Assembly: GCA_028285305.1 (NCBI GenBank) | Contig: JANQPV010000026.1 | Coordinates: 108,121-172,120 of the forward strand | DNA from: Alphaproteobacteria bacterium | Lineage (GTDB): Bacteria > Pseudomonadota > Alphaproteobacteria > SMXP01 | Reading direction: 5' to 3' | Length of the DNA: 64,000 nucleotides | Shown: in pieces, positions 51,740-61,086 of the stretch | Layout of the letters: each line of letters opens with the position of its first letter | Position numbering within the stretch: position 1 is the stretch's first letter | The notes under the pieces: model-generated | The model's input: the letters and a program-made list of their open reading frames with translations, nothing else | Told to the model about the DNA's origin: nothing | The model's database searches: none | Program-made: the position numbers and the translations under genes

Positions 51740-53946
51740 CCGCAGCTCTGTATAACAACGAAATCTCCCCGTCTACGGTCTCCGAGCACGGATTAAGCGA
51801 CGACGAATACGCGTTGATCGTTGAGAGGTTGGGCCGCATACCCAATTTGACGGAACTGGGAATCTTTTCGGTCATGTGGAGCGAGCATTGCTCCTACAAA
51901 TCGTCTCGGCGTTGGCTCAAACACCTGCCAACGGACGGCCCTCAGGTCATTTGCGGACCCGGCGAGAATGCGGGCATTGTCGACATCGGCGACGGCCAAG
52001 CCATTGTTTTCAAAATGGAAAGCCACAACCACCCGTCGTTCATCGAACCCTATCAAGGCGCTGCCACCGGCGTCGGCGGCATCATGCGCGATGTCTTTAC
52101 GATGGGCGCACGACCCATCGCCAACATGAATGCCTTGCGCTTTGGCGAACCCGAGCACGAGAAGACCCGTCACCTGCTCTCAGGCGTTGTCGCCGGGATT
52201 GGAGGATACGGCAATTGCATGGGCGTGCCAACGGTCGGAGGCGAGGTCAACTTTCACCCTCGCTATAACGGCAATATTCTCGTGAATGCCATGACCGTTG
52301 GTTTGGTCGAGACCGACAAGATCTTCTATTCCGCCGCCAAGGGCGCTGGTAATCCCGTTGTCTATGTCGGCTCCAAGACCGGCCGCGACGGCATTCATGG
52401 TGCCACCATGGCGTCGGCTGAATTCGATGACGATTCCGACGAAAAGCGACCCACAGTTCAAGTGGGTGATCCGTTCACAGAGAAGCTGCTTCTGGAAGCC
52501 TGTCTGGAACTGATGCAAGAAGACGCGATCATCGCCATTCAAGATATGGGCGCCGCCGGCCTGACCTCGTCTTCTGTGGAGATGGCGAGCAAAGGCGGTG
52601 TTGGCTTCCGACTTGACTTGGACCGCGTCCCCTGCCGCGAGGAAGCGATGACTCCCTACGAGATGATGCTCTCCGAAAGCCAGGAGCGTATGCTGATGGT
52701 CTTGCAGCCTGGCAAGGAAGAGCTTGCGGAAAAGATCTTCCGGAAATGGGAGCTGGATTTCGCCGTTGTCGGAGAGACCATCCCCGGCAGCAATCTGACG
52801 CTTGTGCATCGTGGAAGTGAAGTTGCCGATCTCCCCATCGACTTTCTGACCGACGACGCTCCCAACTATAATCGTCCGTGGACATCCAATGAACCGGTGA
52901 AGGATGATATCGCGTTTGACTCCGCCAAGTGTCCCGATCCCGGCAAATGCCTTATTCAGCTGGTCGGTTCACCTGACCTTGCCAGCCGGCGCTGGATTTG
53001 GGAACAATATGATTATTCGGTCATGGCGGACACAGTTTCCGGACCGGGCGGAGATGCGGCGGTCGTCCGCATTCACGGCACAAGCAAAGCGATCGCGATC
53101 ACAACGGATGTAACACCGCGCTATTGTGAGGCAGACCCTTTCGAAGGGGGCAAGCAGGCCGTCGCCGAAGCATGGCGCAATTTGACTGCGGTGGGAGCAA
53201 CCCCCCTTGCCATCACCGACTGCCTGAATTTCGGCAATCCCGAAAGACCGGAAATCATGGGCCAATTTGTAGAGGCAATCAAAGGCATGGCGGAAGCCTG
53301 TGCCGCCCTCAACTTCCCGGTCGTTTCAGGAAACGTATCCCTTTACAACGAAACCAACGGCCAAGCGATTTTACCGACACCGGCCGTGGGCGGAGTAGGC
53401 CTCCTTAAGAATTACACAAAGCGGGCATCTATTGGTTTCAAAACCGAAGGCGATGTCGTTCTTCTTTTGGGCTCCACGACCGGCCATTTAGGGGCCTCGT
53501 TGTTCGCGCGCGAAGTCTTAGGAAGAGAGGACGGTCCCCCGCCACCGGTTGATCTGGCGGCGGAACGCCGCACGGGAGACCTCGTGAGGGAGATGATAGA
53601 AGAAGGTCTTCTCAGTTCGGTTCATGATGTTTCCGACGGCGGAGTTCTTGTCGCCATCACGGAAATGGCACTTGCGGGAGAAATTGGCGCCGATCTGTCC
53701 TCGCCCGACGGCGATCCGTACCGCTATTTGTTTGGCGAGGATCAAGGCCGCTACGTCTGCGCTGTGTCCCCACAGAACCTAGATAGGATGGTCTCGATGG
53801 CCCAGTCGGCAAGTGTGCAAACCGCGCAATTGGGTCATGTCACGGGAACCGCGATCGCTCTCGACGGCGCCGTACTGGCGCCCATCGGCGATTTGCGCAA
53901 CCAACACGAAAGTTGGCTGCCAGATTACATGGGCACAGCCGAGTAA
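51736..53946 (+). CDS. purL: FGAM synthase large subunit (short form)
   Basis: A 736-residue ATP-dependent enzyme converting FGAR and ammonia to FGAM. Seen: [20 protein letters not shown] (catalytic His), [55 protein letters not shown], and later [20 protein letters not shown] and [15 protein letters not shown]. At 736 residues it is the short PurL that needs separate PurS and PurQ, both present. GTG start overlapping purQ. Confidence 0.98.
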   Translation: MTAALYNNEISPSTVSEHGLSDDEYALIVERLGRIPNLTELGIFSVMWSEHCSYKSSRRWLKHLPTDGPQVICGPGENAGIVDIGDGQAIVFKMESHNHPSFIEPYQGAATGVGGIMRDVFTMGARPIANMNALRFGEPEHEKTRHLLSGVVAGIGGYGNCMGVPTVGGEVNFHPRYNGNILVNAMTVGLVETDKIFYSAAKGAGNPVVYVGSKTGRDGIHGATMASAEFDDDSDEKRPTVQVGDPFTEKLLLEACLELMQEDAIIAIQDMGAAGLTSSSVEMASKGGVGFRLDLDRVPCREEAMTPYEMMLSESQERMLMVLQPGKEELAEKIFRKWELDFAVVGETIPGSNLTLVHRGSEVADLPIDFLTDDAPNYNRPWTSNEPVKDDIAFDSAKCPDPGKCLIQLVGSPDLASRRWIWEQYDYSVMADTVSGPGGDAAVVRIHGTSKAIAITTDVTPRYCEADPFEGGKQAVAEAWRNLTAVGATPLAITDCLNFGNPERPEIMGQFVEAIKGMAEACAALNFPVVSGNVSLYNETNGQAILPTPAVGGVGLLKNYTKRASIGFKTEGDVVLLLGSTTGHLGASLFAREVLGREDGPPPPVDLAAERRTGDLVREMIEEGLLSSVHDVSDGGVLVAITEMALAGEIGADLSSPDGDPYRYLFGEDQGRYVCAVSPQNLDRMVSMAQSASVQTAQLGHVTGTAIALDGAVLAPIGDLRNQHESWLPDYMGTAE

Positions 53947-54011
53947 CGCATAGGGTTGATCCCGACCCCTTATCTGAGGTCCCGACGTGCAGCGGGTGGA
54001 CGAGACTTCGC

Positions 54012-54809
54012 CTACGGGGTGGTCTGCTGTTCTTGTCCCGTGCCGTTCATGATGGCCTCTAAGTCCATCTGTGTGCCATCAGGCAGGGTCGGCAGCGCGG
54101 TCTCTGAGATCGTCACATCCTCGCCGACTTCATAAGCGTCTTTCGGACCCCCATTTTTGCGGCTAACGGACGTGGCAACTTGTTTCATCTGCATACCCAT
54201 CATATTGACGTCCATAGCCAGCGTTAAACCGTCCTGGGTTACACACTGCTCGGCTCCCATCTGCGCGATCGTCCAAACGTCGCACGTCTCGCCGGCAATC
54301 TCGCGTGTGTCACCCGTCTTCACGCCACCCATAGCCGTCATGAAGTCTTCACCGACCTCCATGGGATCTTTCCCGTCAAACGCCTGAGCAAGATTATCAT
54401 ACATCGGGTTATCGATCCGCATTCCTGTATTGGTCGCAAGATTGATGGTCGTGATTTCCCGGCCCTTTGTGATCAGACGCTCTTTTGTGACTTGGCTTAT
54501 GCCCATGACCGACATGGACGCATCTTTGATCTGCACCTGATGATATCCCCAGTCCTTAGAATGGTGAGTCAATGTTCCCGTATCCATGCCGGAAAGCTCA
54601 TAAACGATCGTGAACTGCTTAACGGGATGGAGCTTGGGATTCTTTGCCGGCGTCCCGTCGGTAGACGAACGATCTGCCGCGGCGACCTCCTTTGAAGACT
54701 CCTCAGTCTTCGAAGTGGCGCCTTCATCCTCGCTTGAGTCCGAACAGGCCGCCAGGCCAAGAATGCAGAGCGAAGAAAAAAACACCCTTAGCTGCTTTGT
54801 ACCAGACAT
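54012..54809 (-). CDS. Lipoprotein of unknown function
   Basis: A 265-residue lipoprotein. The signal is VFFSSLCILGLAAC, with the lipobox LAAC. An acidic Ser/Glu/Thr linker follows, then a beta-rich domain: QFTIVYELSGMDTGTLTHHS, MGISQVTKERLITKGREITT, NMMGMQMKQVATSVSRKN. It has Met-rich segments (NMMGMQMKQ) and a Cys pair (ETCDV and QCVTQ) that could form a disulfide. No named family recognised. Start at 54809 with GGGGAG 8 bases upstream. It converges on purL and lies next to prfC on the same strand. Confidence 0.8.
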   Translation of the reverse strand: MSGTKQLRVFFSSLCILGLAACSDSSEDEGATSKTEESSKEVAAADRSSTDGTPAKNPKLHPVKQFTIVYELSGMDTGTLTHHSKDWGYHQVQIKDASMSVMGISQVTKERLITKGREITTINLATNTGMRIDNPMYDNLAQAFDGKDPMEVGEDFMTAMGGVKTGDTREIAGETCDVWTIAQMGAEQCVTQDGLTLAMDVNMMGMQMKQVATSVSRKNGGPKDAYEVGEDVTISETALPTLPDGTQMDLEAIMNGTGQEQQTTP

Positions 54810-54859
54810 AATCCCGACTCCCCTTTCAATTGTTCGCATTGGTGGTGATTGTACCTAAG

Positions 54860-54875
54860 ATCCTCAAAAGAGGAT
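54860..54875 (-). terminator. Hairpin at the end of prfC
   Basis: ATCCTC-TTTT-GAGGAT (minus strand) forms a perfect 6-bp stem ending right at the prfC stop codon. No T-run follows, so it may act as a 3' stability element rather than a terminator. Confidence 0.35.
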
Positions 54876-56494
54876 TAAGCTCTTTCTTTGGCCTTGAGGA
54901 AAGTAAGGTCCGGCCATTTCTCTTGCGTGTAGTTGAGTTCCCAGGCGCTGGCGGCCAGAAACACGGGAGAACCATCCCGGTCCTCCGCCATTGCGCCCTT
55001 GTTGGACTCGATGAACTTTTTCACGTCGGTTTCATTCTCAGCTGAAATCCAACGGGCCATTTCAAACGCAGACACCTCAAAGTCGATATCGAGGCTGTAC
55101 TCCTGCGAGACACGGGTTTTTAGGACATCAAGCTGCAATTGACCCACAACACCTACAATCCAGTTCGCGCCGATCAGCGGCTTAAACACCTGGGTTACCC
55201 CCTCTTCCGCAAGGCTCTCAAGGGCTTTGCGCATATGTTTTGATTTCATGGGGTCAAGAAGCCTAACACGCCGTAGAATTTCAGGCGCGAAATTGGGAAT
55301 CCCCGTAAAGACGATATCTTGAGCCTCGGACAATGTGTCTCCCACACGGATCGTGCCGTGATTAGGGATCCCTATCACATCCCCTGGCCAGGCCTCCTCA
55401 ACCAGCTCTCTATCCTGCGCAAAAAACAAGATCGGGTTGTGGATACCGATCTGTTTTTGGGTACTGGATTGATAAAGGCGCATACCCCGTTTGAATTGGC
55501 CGGAAACCATCCTCATAAACGCAACACGGTCCCTGTGATTGGGATCCATATTGGCCTGCACTTTGAACACGAAACCTGAGACTTTCGTCGATGCCGGATC
55601 GATCTCTCCGGTCTGGGACATTTGCGGCCGAGGCGAAGGTGCCCACCGTGCAACGCCGTCCAGCAAAGTACGTACAGCGAATTTCCTCAAAGCACTGCCG
55701 AAAAAAACGGGGGTCATATGCCCGCCAAGATAAAGCTCATGGTCGAGAATTGGATACCCATCTCGCACGAGTTCGACTTCGGTTGTCAGCGTTTCGAGCT
55801 CATCTTCAGACAGATAGTTCGCAATGCTGTTTCCATTCAGCTGAATGGAGTCCGCTTGTTCATCTCCGTCGCGATTGAACGGATAGAAGACGTCGTCTAC
55901 AAGATCTTGCGCCCCCTTAAACTCGTTACCGGAACCCAACGGCCACATGACAGGCGACACGTCCAGTGCGAGCTTGTCGGCGATCTCGTCAAGAAGATCA
56001 AAATGCTCGCGCGCTTCACGGTCCATCTTGTTAATGAATGTGATAATGGGAATGTCACGCAGCCGGCACACCTCAAACAATTTTAATGTCTGAGCCTCAA
56101 TACCCTTCGCCGCATCTATGACCATGATTGCCGAGTCCGCAGCCGTCAGTGTACGGTAGGTATCTTCGCTAAAGTCTTCATGGCCAGGCGTGTCGAGAAG
56201 ATTGAAGATGATATCCTCATACTGAAAAGTCATCACAGCCGTCGTCACGGATATGCCGCGATCTTGTTCGATCTTCATCCAGTCCGACTGCGTGCGCCGC
56301 CGTTCACCTTTGGCGCGGACCTGACCGGCCATGCGGATCGCGCCGCCGAGCAACAACAGATTTTCGGTCAAAGTCGTCTTGCCGGCATCAGGGTGCGAGA
56401 TGATCGCAAACGTCCGCCGGTCTTGAATCGGATTGCCAGTCGCCAACCCTGGCGCGCGCTGACTGGCCGCCGGATCGACCGTCGTTTCCGCCAT
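54875..56494 (-). CDS. prfC: Peptide chain release factor 3
   Basis: A 539-residue translational GTPase that recycles RF1/RF2 after peptide release. G motifs: ISHPDAGKTTLTENLLL (G1), GISVTTAVM (G2), LLDTPGHEDFSEDTYRTL (G3) and TFINKMDREA (G4). C-terminal domains II and III (GVTQVFKPLIGANWIVGVVG and the end SAWELNYTQEKWPDLTFLKA) match RF3 rather than EF-G. The start at 56494 is preferred to 56518 because AAGGG sits just upstream. Confidence 0.97.
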   Translation of the reverse strand: MAETTVDPAASQRAPGLATGNPIQDRRTFAIISHPDAGKTTLTENLLLLGGAIRMAGQVRAKGERRRTQSDWMKIEQDRGISVTTAVMTFQYEDIIFNLLDTPGHEDFSEDTYRTLTAADSAIMVIDAAKGIEAQTLKLFEVCRLRDIPIITFINKMDREAREHFDLLDEIADKLALDVSPVMWPLGSGNEFKGAQDLVDDVFYPFNRDGDEQADSIQLNGNSIANYLSEDELETLTTEVELVRDGYPILDHELYLGGHMTPVFFGSALRKFAVRTLLDGVARWAPSPRPQMSQTGEIDPASTKVSGFVFKVQANMDPNHRDRVAFMRMVSGQFKRGMRLYQSSTQKQIGIHNPILFFAQDRELVEEAWPGDVIGIPNHGTIRVGDTLSEAQDIVFTGIPNFAPEILRRVRLLDPMKSKHMRKALESLAEEGVTQVFKPLIGANWIVGVVGQLQLDVLKTRVSQEYSLDIDFEVSAFEMARWISAENETDVKKFIESNKGAMAEDRDGSPVFLAASAWELNYTQEKWPDLTFLKAKERA

Positions 56495-56707
56495 CCCTTT
56501 TCCCTTTCTGAAAGCCACCGCCGCTGGAAGGAGCTGCCTGAAGTGGACCGTCTCTAAAGGCCTTATCTAACGTTCCCGCCGGTCCATCGCAAGGTCCTCA
56601 AAATCAAGGCAAACCAAGCGTCCTGAGGTGCCACGCCCTCAGGAAAGTGTTTGCTCCCTATGCCCACAATTCAGTATTGGATTAACCGGCACCGTCCACA
56701 ACCGCCC

Positions 56708-57052
56708 TTACATCTCCAATTCGATGGGCTCGTCAATGAAGTGGCGGCCGTTCTTGTCTTCGATTTCGACTATCCAAAGATCCGGATCGTAAGACACTTG
56801 CTTTTCGATATAAGCGAGACAGGTCTCTTCGGACGCGGGGTCCGCTGAGGGGGCGGCAAGCCAAACCCGATTTCCGTCACCGTCAGTGGCAGACCTGTAC
56901 AGCAGCGAAAATCCATTCAAATAGTTAACCTTTACGATCACGCTTCCCGCCTCTTCGAACCCCTTTCGGGCAACAAAAGCGGGAACATCCGCAACGGCGC
57001 AGCGGCGCAAAAGGGCCTGAACCCAGATTTTTGTCTTAAGGCGCACTGTCAT
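56708..57052 (-). CDS. DUF1491 family protein
   Basis: A 114-residue protein of the alphaproteobacterial DUF1491 family: MTVRLKTKIWVQALLRRCAV, KGFEEAGSVIVKVNYLNGF, EETCLAYIEKQVSYDPDLWI and VEIEDKNGRHFIDEP, the characteristic ending. Function unknown; proteins of this size are probably small cytoplasmic adaptor-like factors. It is divergent from the second pseudokinase, with about 110 bases between starts. Confidence 0.92.
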   Translation of the reverse strand: MTVRLKTKIWVQALLRRCAVADVPAFVARKGFEEAGSVIVKVNYLNGFSLLYRSATDGDGNRVWLAAPSADPASEETCLAYIEKQVSYDPDLWIVEIEDKNGRHFIDEPIELEM

Positions 57053-57161
57053 ACTGATTTGCGGTCCGATAACGCTTGGATGAAACTTAGCGGTAAGAGT
57101 TTACCGGGTAATGTCGCACGCGAGTCTAGGTTACTAAAAGAAAAAGCTGGTTTCTGCGGAC

Positions 57162-58370
57162 ATGCCGAATTCGCCCTCATCGACCGCCGATGGCCTTCTT
57201 CACGCCACATCCGAAGCTGTCGCGTTTTGGGACGCCAACGACGTTTTGGTGGAATACAACTACCTTTTCGAGGAACTGTTTGGCGATATCGCTCCCATTC
57301 AAATCGGAGTGACGACATTTGAGTCTCTTCTGCGCCTTGCGGCCAAACAGCAGTTCTTTCGGATGGCACCGAATGTCGAGACATGGATCAATGAGCGCCT
57401 GAAACAACACCAATCGCCCCCGTATCAGGAGATCTTGTACACCTTCGACAATCGGCACTTTGAAATCAGAGAAAGACTGCAACCCAATGGCTGGCGGCTC
57501 ACTCTTTTGAAGGACATATCTCAACAAAAGCGCTTGGAATCCAATGCCATACACGCCGATCTCACCGGCAAGCGCCATCAGGCGGTCATAGCGAAAACAC
57601 GCGGTCAGATCGCCGAGCTACGCGAAGAGCTGCAAAACCGCGACGACCTTCTGGTGGCCAAAGAAAAGCAAATCAGCCAGTTCCAACGAACGACGGATTT
57701 CTTGGTTGCATCGCTCACCCGGGACCTGCGCAACCCTTTAAACGCCATTATCAGTTTTGCCGATTTCATACGGTCTGAAGTTTACGGCCCCTCTGGAGAT
57801 GCCCGCTATCGAACCTACGCGGACATGGCCACGAACACGGGGTCCCGTCTAATTGAGATTATGGATCAGCTGTCTTACCTGATGAAGGTGAGTTCCGACG
57901 ACCCCAAACTCTCTCCCACATCCGTCCGCATTAAAGACTTATGTGGGGCCGCACATGAGGCCTTGGTGTCCAAGATGGACACCGCCCCTTCTTTGCATTT
58001 CCAAGAAGGCAGTGAGGACATTCAAGTCTACGTCGACGTTGCGCTTGCGAGCACGGCAATCGAATTCACGCTCCGCGGATTATTTACTCAGTACACACCG
58101 GCGAGCTTTAAAGTCCATGGAGCCGCGTCGAAAGAAGGCACCATCATCACTCTCGAGACCAGCGGACAGCAAACGGTGGTCTCCGCGGAAAACGACACTG
58201 ATGGCCCCGAAGGAATAACGGCCGGGTCCGCGCAGCTTTCAGGACGGTCTTCCGCCCAATTGTGTTTCGCAATAGCCGAGACGCTCGCTGGAAAGGTAAA
58301 CTTGGAATTCACCACGAATGAAGTGTCCTCGGATTCCGCGTGTGCCCGCCTTCGCTTTCCTCACAAATAA
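57162..58370 (+). CDS. PAS-containing kinase-like protein with a replaced phospho-acceptor His and an eroded ATP domain
   Basis: A 402-residue soluble protein. The PAS-like domain is about residues 10-125 (ATSEAVAFWDANDVLVEYNY, RHFEIRERLQPNGWRLTLLK). A coiled-coil helix follows (IAELREELQNRDDLLVAKEK). The HisKA-like helix reads ASLTRDLRNPLNAIISFADF, where R187 stands in place of the catalytic His. The HATPase-like part lacks the N-box Asn, the DxGxG loop and the GxGLGL motif; the last segment reads GRSSAQLCFAIAETLAG. This should not autophosphorylate or bind ATP normally. It resembles the PAS/kinase architecture of alphaproteobacterial cell-cycle proteins such as DivL, which also lacks the His (Tyr there). 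Confidence 0.85.
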   Translation: MPNSPSSTADGLLHATSEAVAFWDANDVLVEYNYLFEELFGDIAPIQIGVTTFESLLRLAAKQQFFRMAPNVETWINERLKQHQSPPYQEILYTFDNRHFEIRERLQPNGWRLTLLKDISQQKRLESNAIHADLTGKRHQAVIAKTRGQIAELREELQNRDDLLVAKEKQISQFQRTTDFLVASLTRDLRNPLNAIISFADFIRSEVYGPSGDARYRTYADMATNTGSRLIEIMDQLSYLMKVSSDDPKLSPTSVRIKDLCGAAHEALVSKMDTAPSLHFQEGSEDIQVYVDVALASTAIEFTLRGLFTQYTPASFKVHGAASKEGTIITLETSGQQTVVSAENDTDGPEGITAGSAQLSGRSSAQLCFAIAETLAGKVNLEFTTNEVSSDSACARLRFPHK

Positions 58371-58542
58371 CGTTACTCAATTCACTTTGTGATCTGCACC
58401 CTGACTTAAATGAAGTTGGGAAATTAACCCAACCATGGTTAAGAAAGGTTCTCCGAAAGGCCGCAGTTTTTATAAGATTGCTTCACATCACTTCAATGGC
58501 ATCAATGTAGAGTTCAAAGAGAGTAGAGTTACGGGTGGTGTC

Positions 58543-58890
58543 ATGTTCCTTATACGACTTATATTTTGGGTGACGGTTGTCGCAATATTCTTGCCGCCTG
58601 ACCTGCGCGAAGAGATATTCTCATTTGAAACCCAAACGCACGAGGTCGGGCATGCAGACGAGTCTCAATACTCGTCCTCTTCATTCGATCCGGCAGGCGC
58701 CGACCGGCTGGTGCCGTACATCGTCGAAACAGCCACGACATTTTGCGAACGCCAACAGATGGTGTGTCAGCTCGGAGACGCAGCCCTGATTTGGGCCCAT
58801 GAGCAAGCTGTTGTGTTGTCTGGACATCTCCACTTATGGCTCCAGGAAACATTGGAGGCACGCCAGGACATTAAGGCGCGACCCGTATAG
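58543..58890 (+). CDS. Small membrane-anchored protein, DUF5330-like
   Basis: A 115-residue protein with one N-terminal membrane helix (MFLIRLIFWVTVVAIFLPPD) and a soluble remainder with conserved-looking FCERQQMVCQLGDAAL, resembling DUF5330 proteins of Rhizobiales (recognised from memory, moderate). The ATG at 58543 has GGTGG about 5 bases upstream; a frame-extending ATG at 58435 adds 36 basic residues. Likely in the inner membrane facing the periplasm, given two Cys that might pair. Confidence 0.55.
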   Translation: MFLIRLIFWVTVVAIFLPPDLREEIFSFETQTHEVGHADESQYSSSSFDPAGADRLVPYIVETATTFCERQQMVCQLGDAALIWAHEQAVVLSGHLHLWLQETLEARQDIKARPV

Positions 58891-59141
58891 ACTGGCAATC
58901 ACTGGGACGATTTGAGCCCGGGTGCATTTGCCTGAGAGAAGTAACCAACTTCAAATCGATACGGCTTCATGCTTGCACTTTAGGCAAATAGCAATAAGTA
59001 AAGGGCAACAAAATCGGAAACGCAGGCCGATCACAGCTCTTGTGGACGAATAGGAATTTGGTCTGGATTCTCATGTTAAACGCATGAGAGTCTTGAACAC
59101 TCGTCCCATCAACCGGCTTTCGCGTCTCGCCCTAGGGGGAA

Positions 59142-59669
59142 ATGATGAACCAAGGCGTTTTCACGCTCGAGACTGATGTGACCATCCGCTTTGCTAGCGT
59201 TGATGATGCGGAGCAGATTGTCGGTCTGCTGCAGGAACTGGCAGCGTTTCACGAACGAGAACATCTCGTCAAAACGACGGTGAAGGACATTATCCGGGAC
59301 GGCTTCGGCGAAGATCCCCAGTTCGAGTGCGTTGTCGCAGAGGCCAGCGGGTCCATCGTGGGAATGGGCATGTTTCGTCCGACCTATTCCGCCTGGGCGG
59401 CCAGCCGCGGGCTCTTCATTGAGGAATTGGTTGTCGCCGAAATTGCGCGGGGCCATGGGATCGGCCATAAGATCGTTAGAGAAGTTGGACGAATCGCCCG
59501 CGAACGCGGTTGTGAACATCTTGAACTTAACGTTGTACATGCCAACCCCGCCAAGGATTTCTATGACCGCTTTGGCTTTTCCCACGTTGAGGATGTATTG
59601 ACCTACAGACTGAGTGGGAAGCGGTTCGATCGCCTCATGGACCTTCCGCATCTCGACGGCGATGAGTGA
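59142..59669 (+). CDS. GNAT acetyltransferase
   Basis: A 175-residue GNAT protein: VTIRFASVDDAEQIVGLLQE at the N-terminus, the acetyl-CoA loop RGHGIGHKIVREVG (R/QxxGxG/A) after ELVVAEIA, and ELNVVHANPAKDFYDRFGFS, the C-terminal signature. Substrate unknown. AGGGGGA lies upstream of the ATG. Its last 8 bases overlap the sufE start, so the two are translationally linked. Confidence 0.9.
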   Translation: MMNQGVFTLETDVTIRFASVDDAEQIVGLLQELAAFHEREHLVKTTVKDIIRDGFGEDPQFECVVAEASGSIVGMGMFRPTYSAWAASRGLFIEELVVAEIARGHGIGHKIVREVGRIARERGCEHLELNVVHANPAKDFYDRFGFSHVEDVLTYRLSGKRFDRLMDLPHLDGDE

Positions 59670-60087
59670 AACCAGATCGATAAACAGTTTGATCGAAGAC
59701 TTTGAATTCCTAGACGACTGGGAAGACAGATACCGCTATGTCATCGAATTGGGCAAAACGCTTCCCCCCCTCGCGGAATCTGAAAAAACAGACGCAACAA
59801 AGGTTCGGGGGTGCGTGAGTCAGGTTTGGCTGATCTCAGAGTCTGACAGTCAATCATCAGATCAAATCCGCTTTCGCGGCGAAAGCGATGCTCACATCGT
59901 TCAAGGCCTGATCGCAATCTTACTTGCCATGTATGATGGCAAAACTCCTGCGGAAATTTTGGGCATCGACGCCACCCAAACCTTCCAAACACTTGGGCTC
60001 GACGAGCACCTCACCCCCCAACGTTCAAACGGCTTGGCTGCTATGGTGGGGCGTATCCGCGCAGACGCCGAGGCCGCGCTCGCATAA
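59662..60087 (+). CDS. sufE: SufE-like cysteine desulfuration protein
   Basis: A 141-residue protein accepting sulfur from SufS for Fe-S cluster assembly. SLIEDFEFLDDWEDRYRYVI at the N-terminus, and the acceptor C51 in KVRGCVSQVW, the same position as E. coli SufE Cys51. C-terminal SNGLAAMVGRIRADAEAAL is typical. It overlaps the upstream GNAT gene. No other suf genes are in the window; the main suf operon must be elsewhere. Confidence 0.94.
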   Translation: MSETRSINSLIEDFEFLDDWEDRYRYVIELGKTLPPLAESEKTDATKVRGCVSQVWLISESDSQSSDQIRFRGESDAHIVQGLIAILLAMYDGKTPAEILGIDATQTFQTLGLDEHLTPQRSNGLAAMVGRIRADAEAALA

Positions 60088-60162
60088 GATCCTAAAATCC
60101 ACAACCGCCAAAGACTTGGCAGATGTCTCGCCAAAGGGGCGGTGCGCCGACTCACCATACTT

Positions 60163-60194
60163 TTTATCATCGATTAAATTTTATCATTGATAAA
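60163..60194 (+). promoter_or_regulatory. Tandem TetR operator
   Basis: A perfect palindrome TTTATCA-T-TGATAAA (60180-60194) is preceded by a near copy TTTATCATCGATTAAA (60163-60178), the two centred 17 bases apart. They lie 28 bases before the TetR start codon. Two adjacent sites would give cooperative binding of two dimers, common for TetR repressors that control their own operon. Confidence 0.75.
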
Positions 60195-60221
60195 CAATAT
60201 AAAGAGTGCCATGGTGCTCTC

Positions 60222-60887
60222 ATGGCTCTCGACACACGAACTCTCAACATGGAAAAGCGGCGAAAGCGCATTCTCGCAGAAGCGCGGCGCGTCATCGCTG
60301 AGGACGGCTTTGAGGCCCTCAACACGCGCTCCTTAGCCAAGGCGGCCGGTGTAACCGCACCTACCCTGTACAATTTGATCGGCAGCAAAGCGGAAATCGT
60401 TAAGGCGCTGATGCTGGAAGCGGTCGAGCGGATTGAGGACCGACTGACAGCCTTTGAAGACACAGACCCGCTGGATATGGCAGAGGCCGTTGTTATCCAG
60501 TCGACCGATTTGTTTGGCCAAGACGAAAACTACTACAAGGCCGCAGTGATCTCTGGTGAGCGTCTGATGCCTCGGAACAAGACCTCCGCCACTCTCATCG
60601 ATGAACGCTCCATACAAATGGCGCAAAAGGCATGCCGCGCGGCGATCGCACAAAGCCTCCTGAGAGGGAATGTGTGTGCGCGCTCATTAGGCGAACAAAT
60701 GTATATCACCTATTGCGGTCCGTTCAGACAATGGGCCCACGGCGCGATTGGCCTAAAGGAATTTCGCCGCCAGGCTTTGAGAGGTTTTTACATGACACTC
60801 GCCTGCGATGCCGTTGAAACGTTCAGAGAGCTTTTGCTTCAGAAGATAAATGATCTCGAGACCGCCCATTTGGAAAAGGCTGGGTAA
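60222..60887 (+). CDS. TetR-family transcriptional regulator
   Basis: A 221-residue regulator. The DNA-binding domain is about residues 10-60: RRKRILAEARRVIAEDGFEA, then LNTRSLAKAAGVTAPTLYNL (helix-turn-helix) and GSKAEIVKALMLE. The all-helical ligand domain binds hydrophobic compounds in many relatives. ATG at 60222 preferred; longer frames start inside the operator. It should repress itself and the three genes that follow through the tandem palindromes, and respond to a lipid-like substrate of the downstream enzymes. Confidence 0.93.
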   Translation: MALDTRTLNMEKRRKRILAEARRVIAEDGFEALNTRSLAKAAGVTAPTLYNLIGSKAEIVKALMLEAVERIEDRLTAFEDTDPLDMAEAVVIQSTDLFGQDENYYKAAVISGERLMPRNKTSATLIDERSIQMAQKACRAAIAQSLLRGNVCARSLGEQMYITYCGPFRQWAHGAIGLKEFRRQALRGFYMTLACDAVETFRELLLQKINDLETAHLEKAG

Positions 60888-60891
60888 TGGC

Positions 60892-61086
60892 ATGACCTAC
60901 TTGATATCGAAGATATTCTATTTCGGGCCGCTCATTTTTGCCTTTGGCTTTGTCATGCCACTGACCGCCCAGATCCTCGAACAAACCGGTTGGAATTCGC
61001 CTTTAGGTCTCACACCCCTTCTCGCCGGATTTGTACTCGCTGCCGTCTGGGGAACAATCGCCCAAATTCGCGGGAGGTGGATATGA
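60892..61086 (+). CDS. Small membrane protein of the TetR operon
   Basis: A 64-residue protein, two hydrophobic helices (KIFYFGPLIFAFGFVMPL and GLTPLLAGFVLAAVWGTI), ending RGRWI. Starts 4 bases after the TetR stop and overlaps the next gene by 4 bases (ATGA), so all three are coupled. No named family; probably an accessory subunit of the membrane di-iron enzyme. The frame is short, but position and coupling support it. Confidence 0.8.
   Translation: MTYLISKIFYFGPLIFAFGFVMPLTAQILEQTGWNSPLGLTPLLAGFVLAAVWGTIAQIRGRWI

Noticed and set aside
52180..52809. A 209-codon minus-strand frame
   Set aside because: Opposite purL, which is unambiguous.
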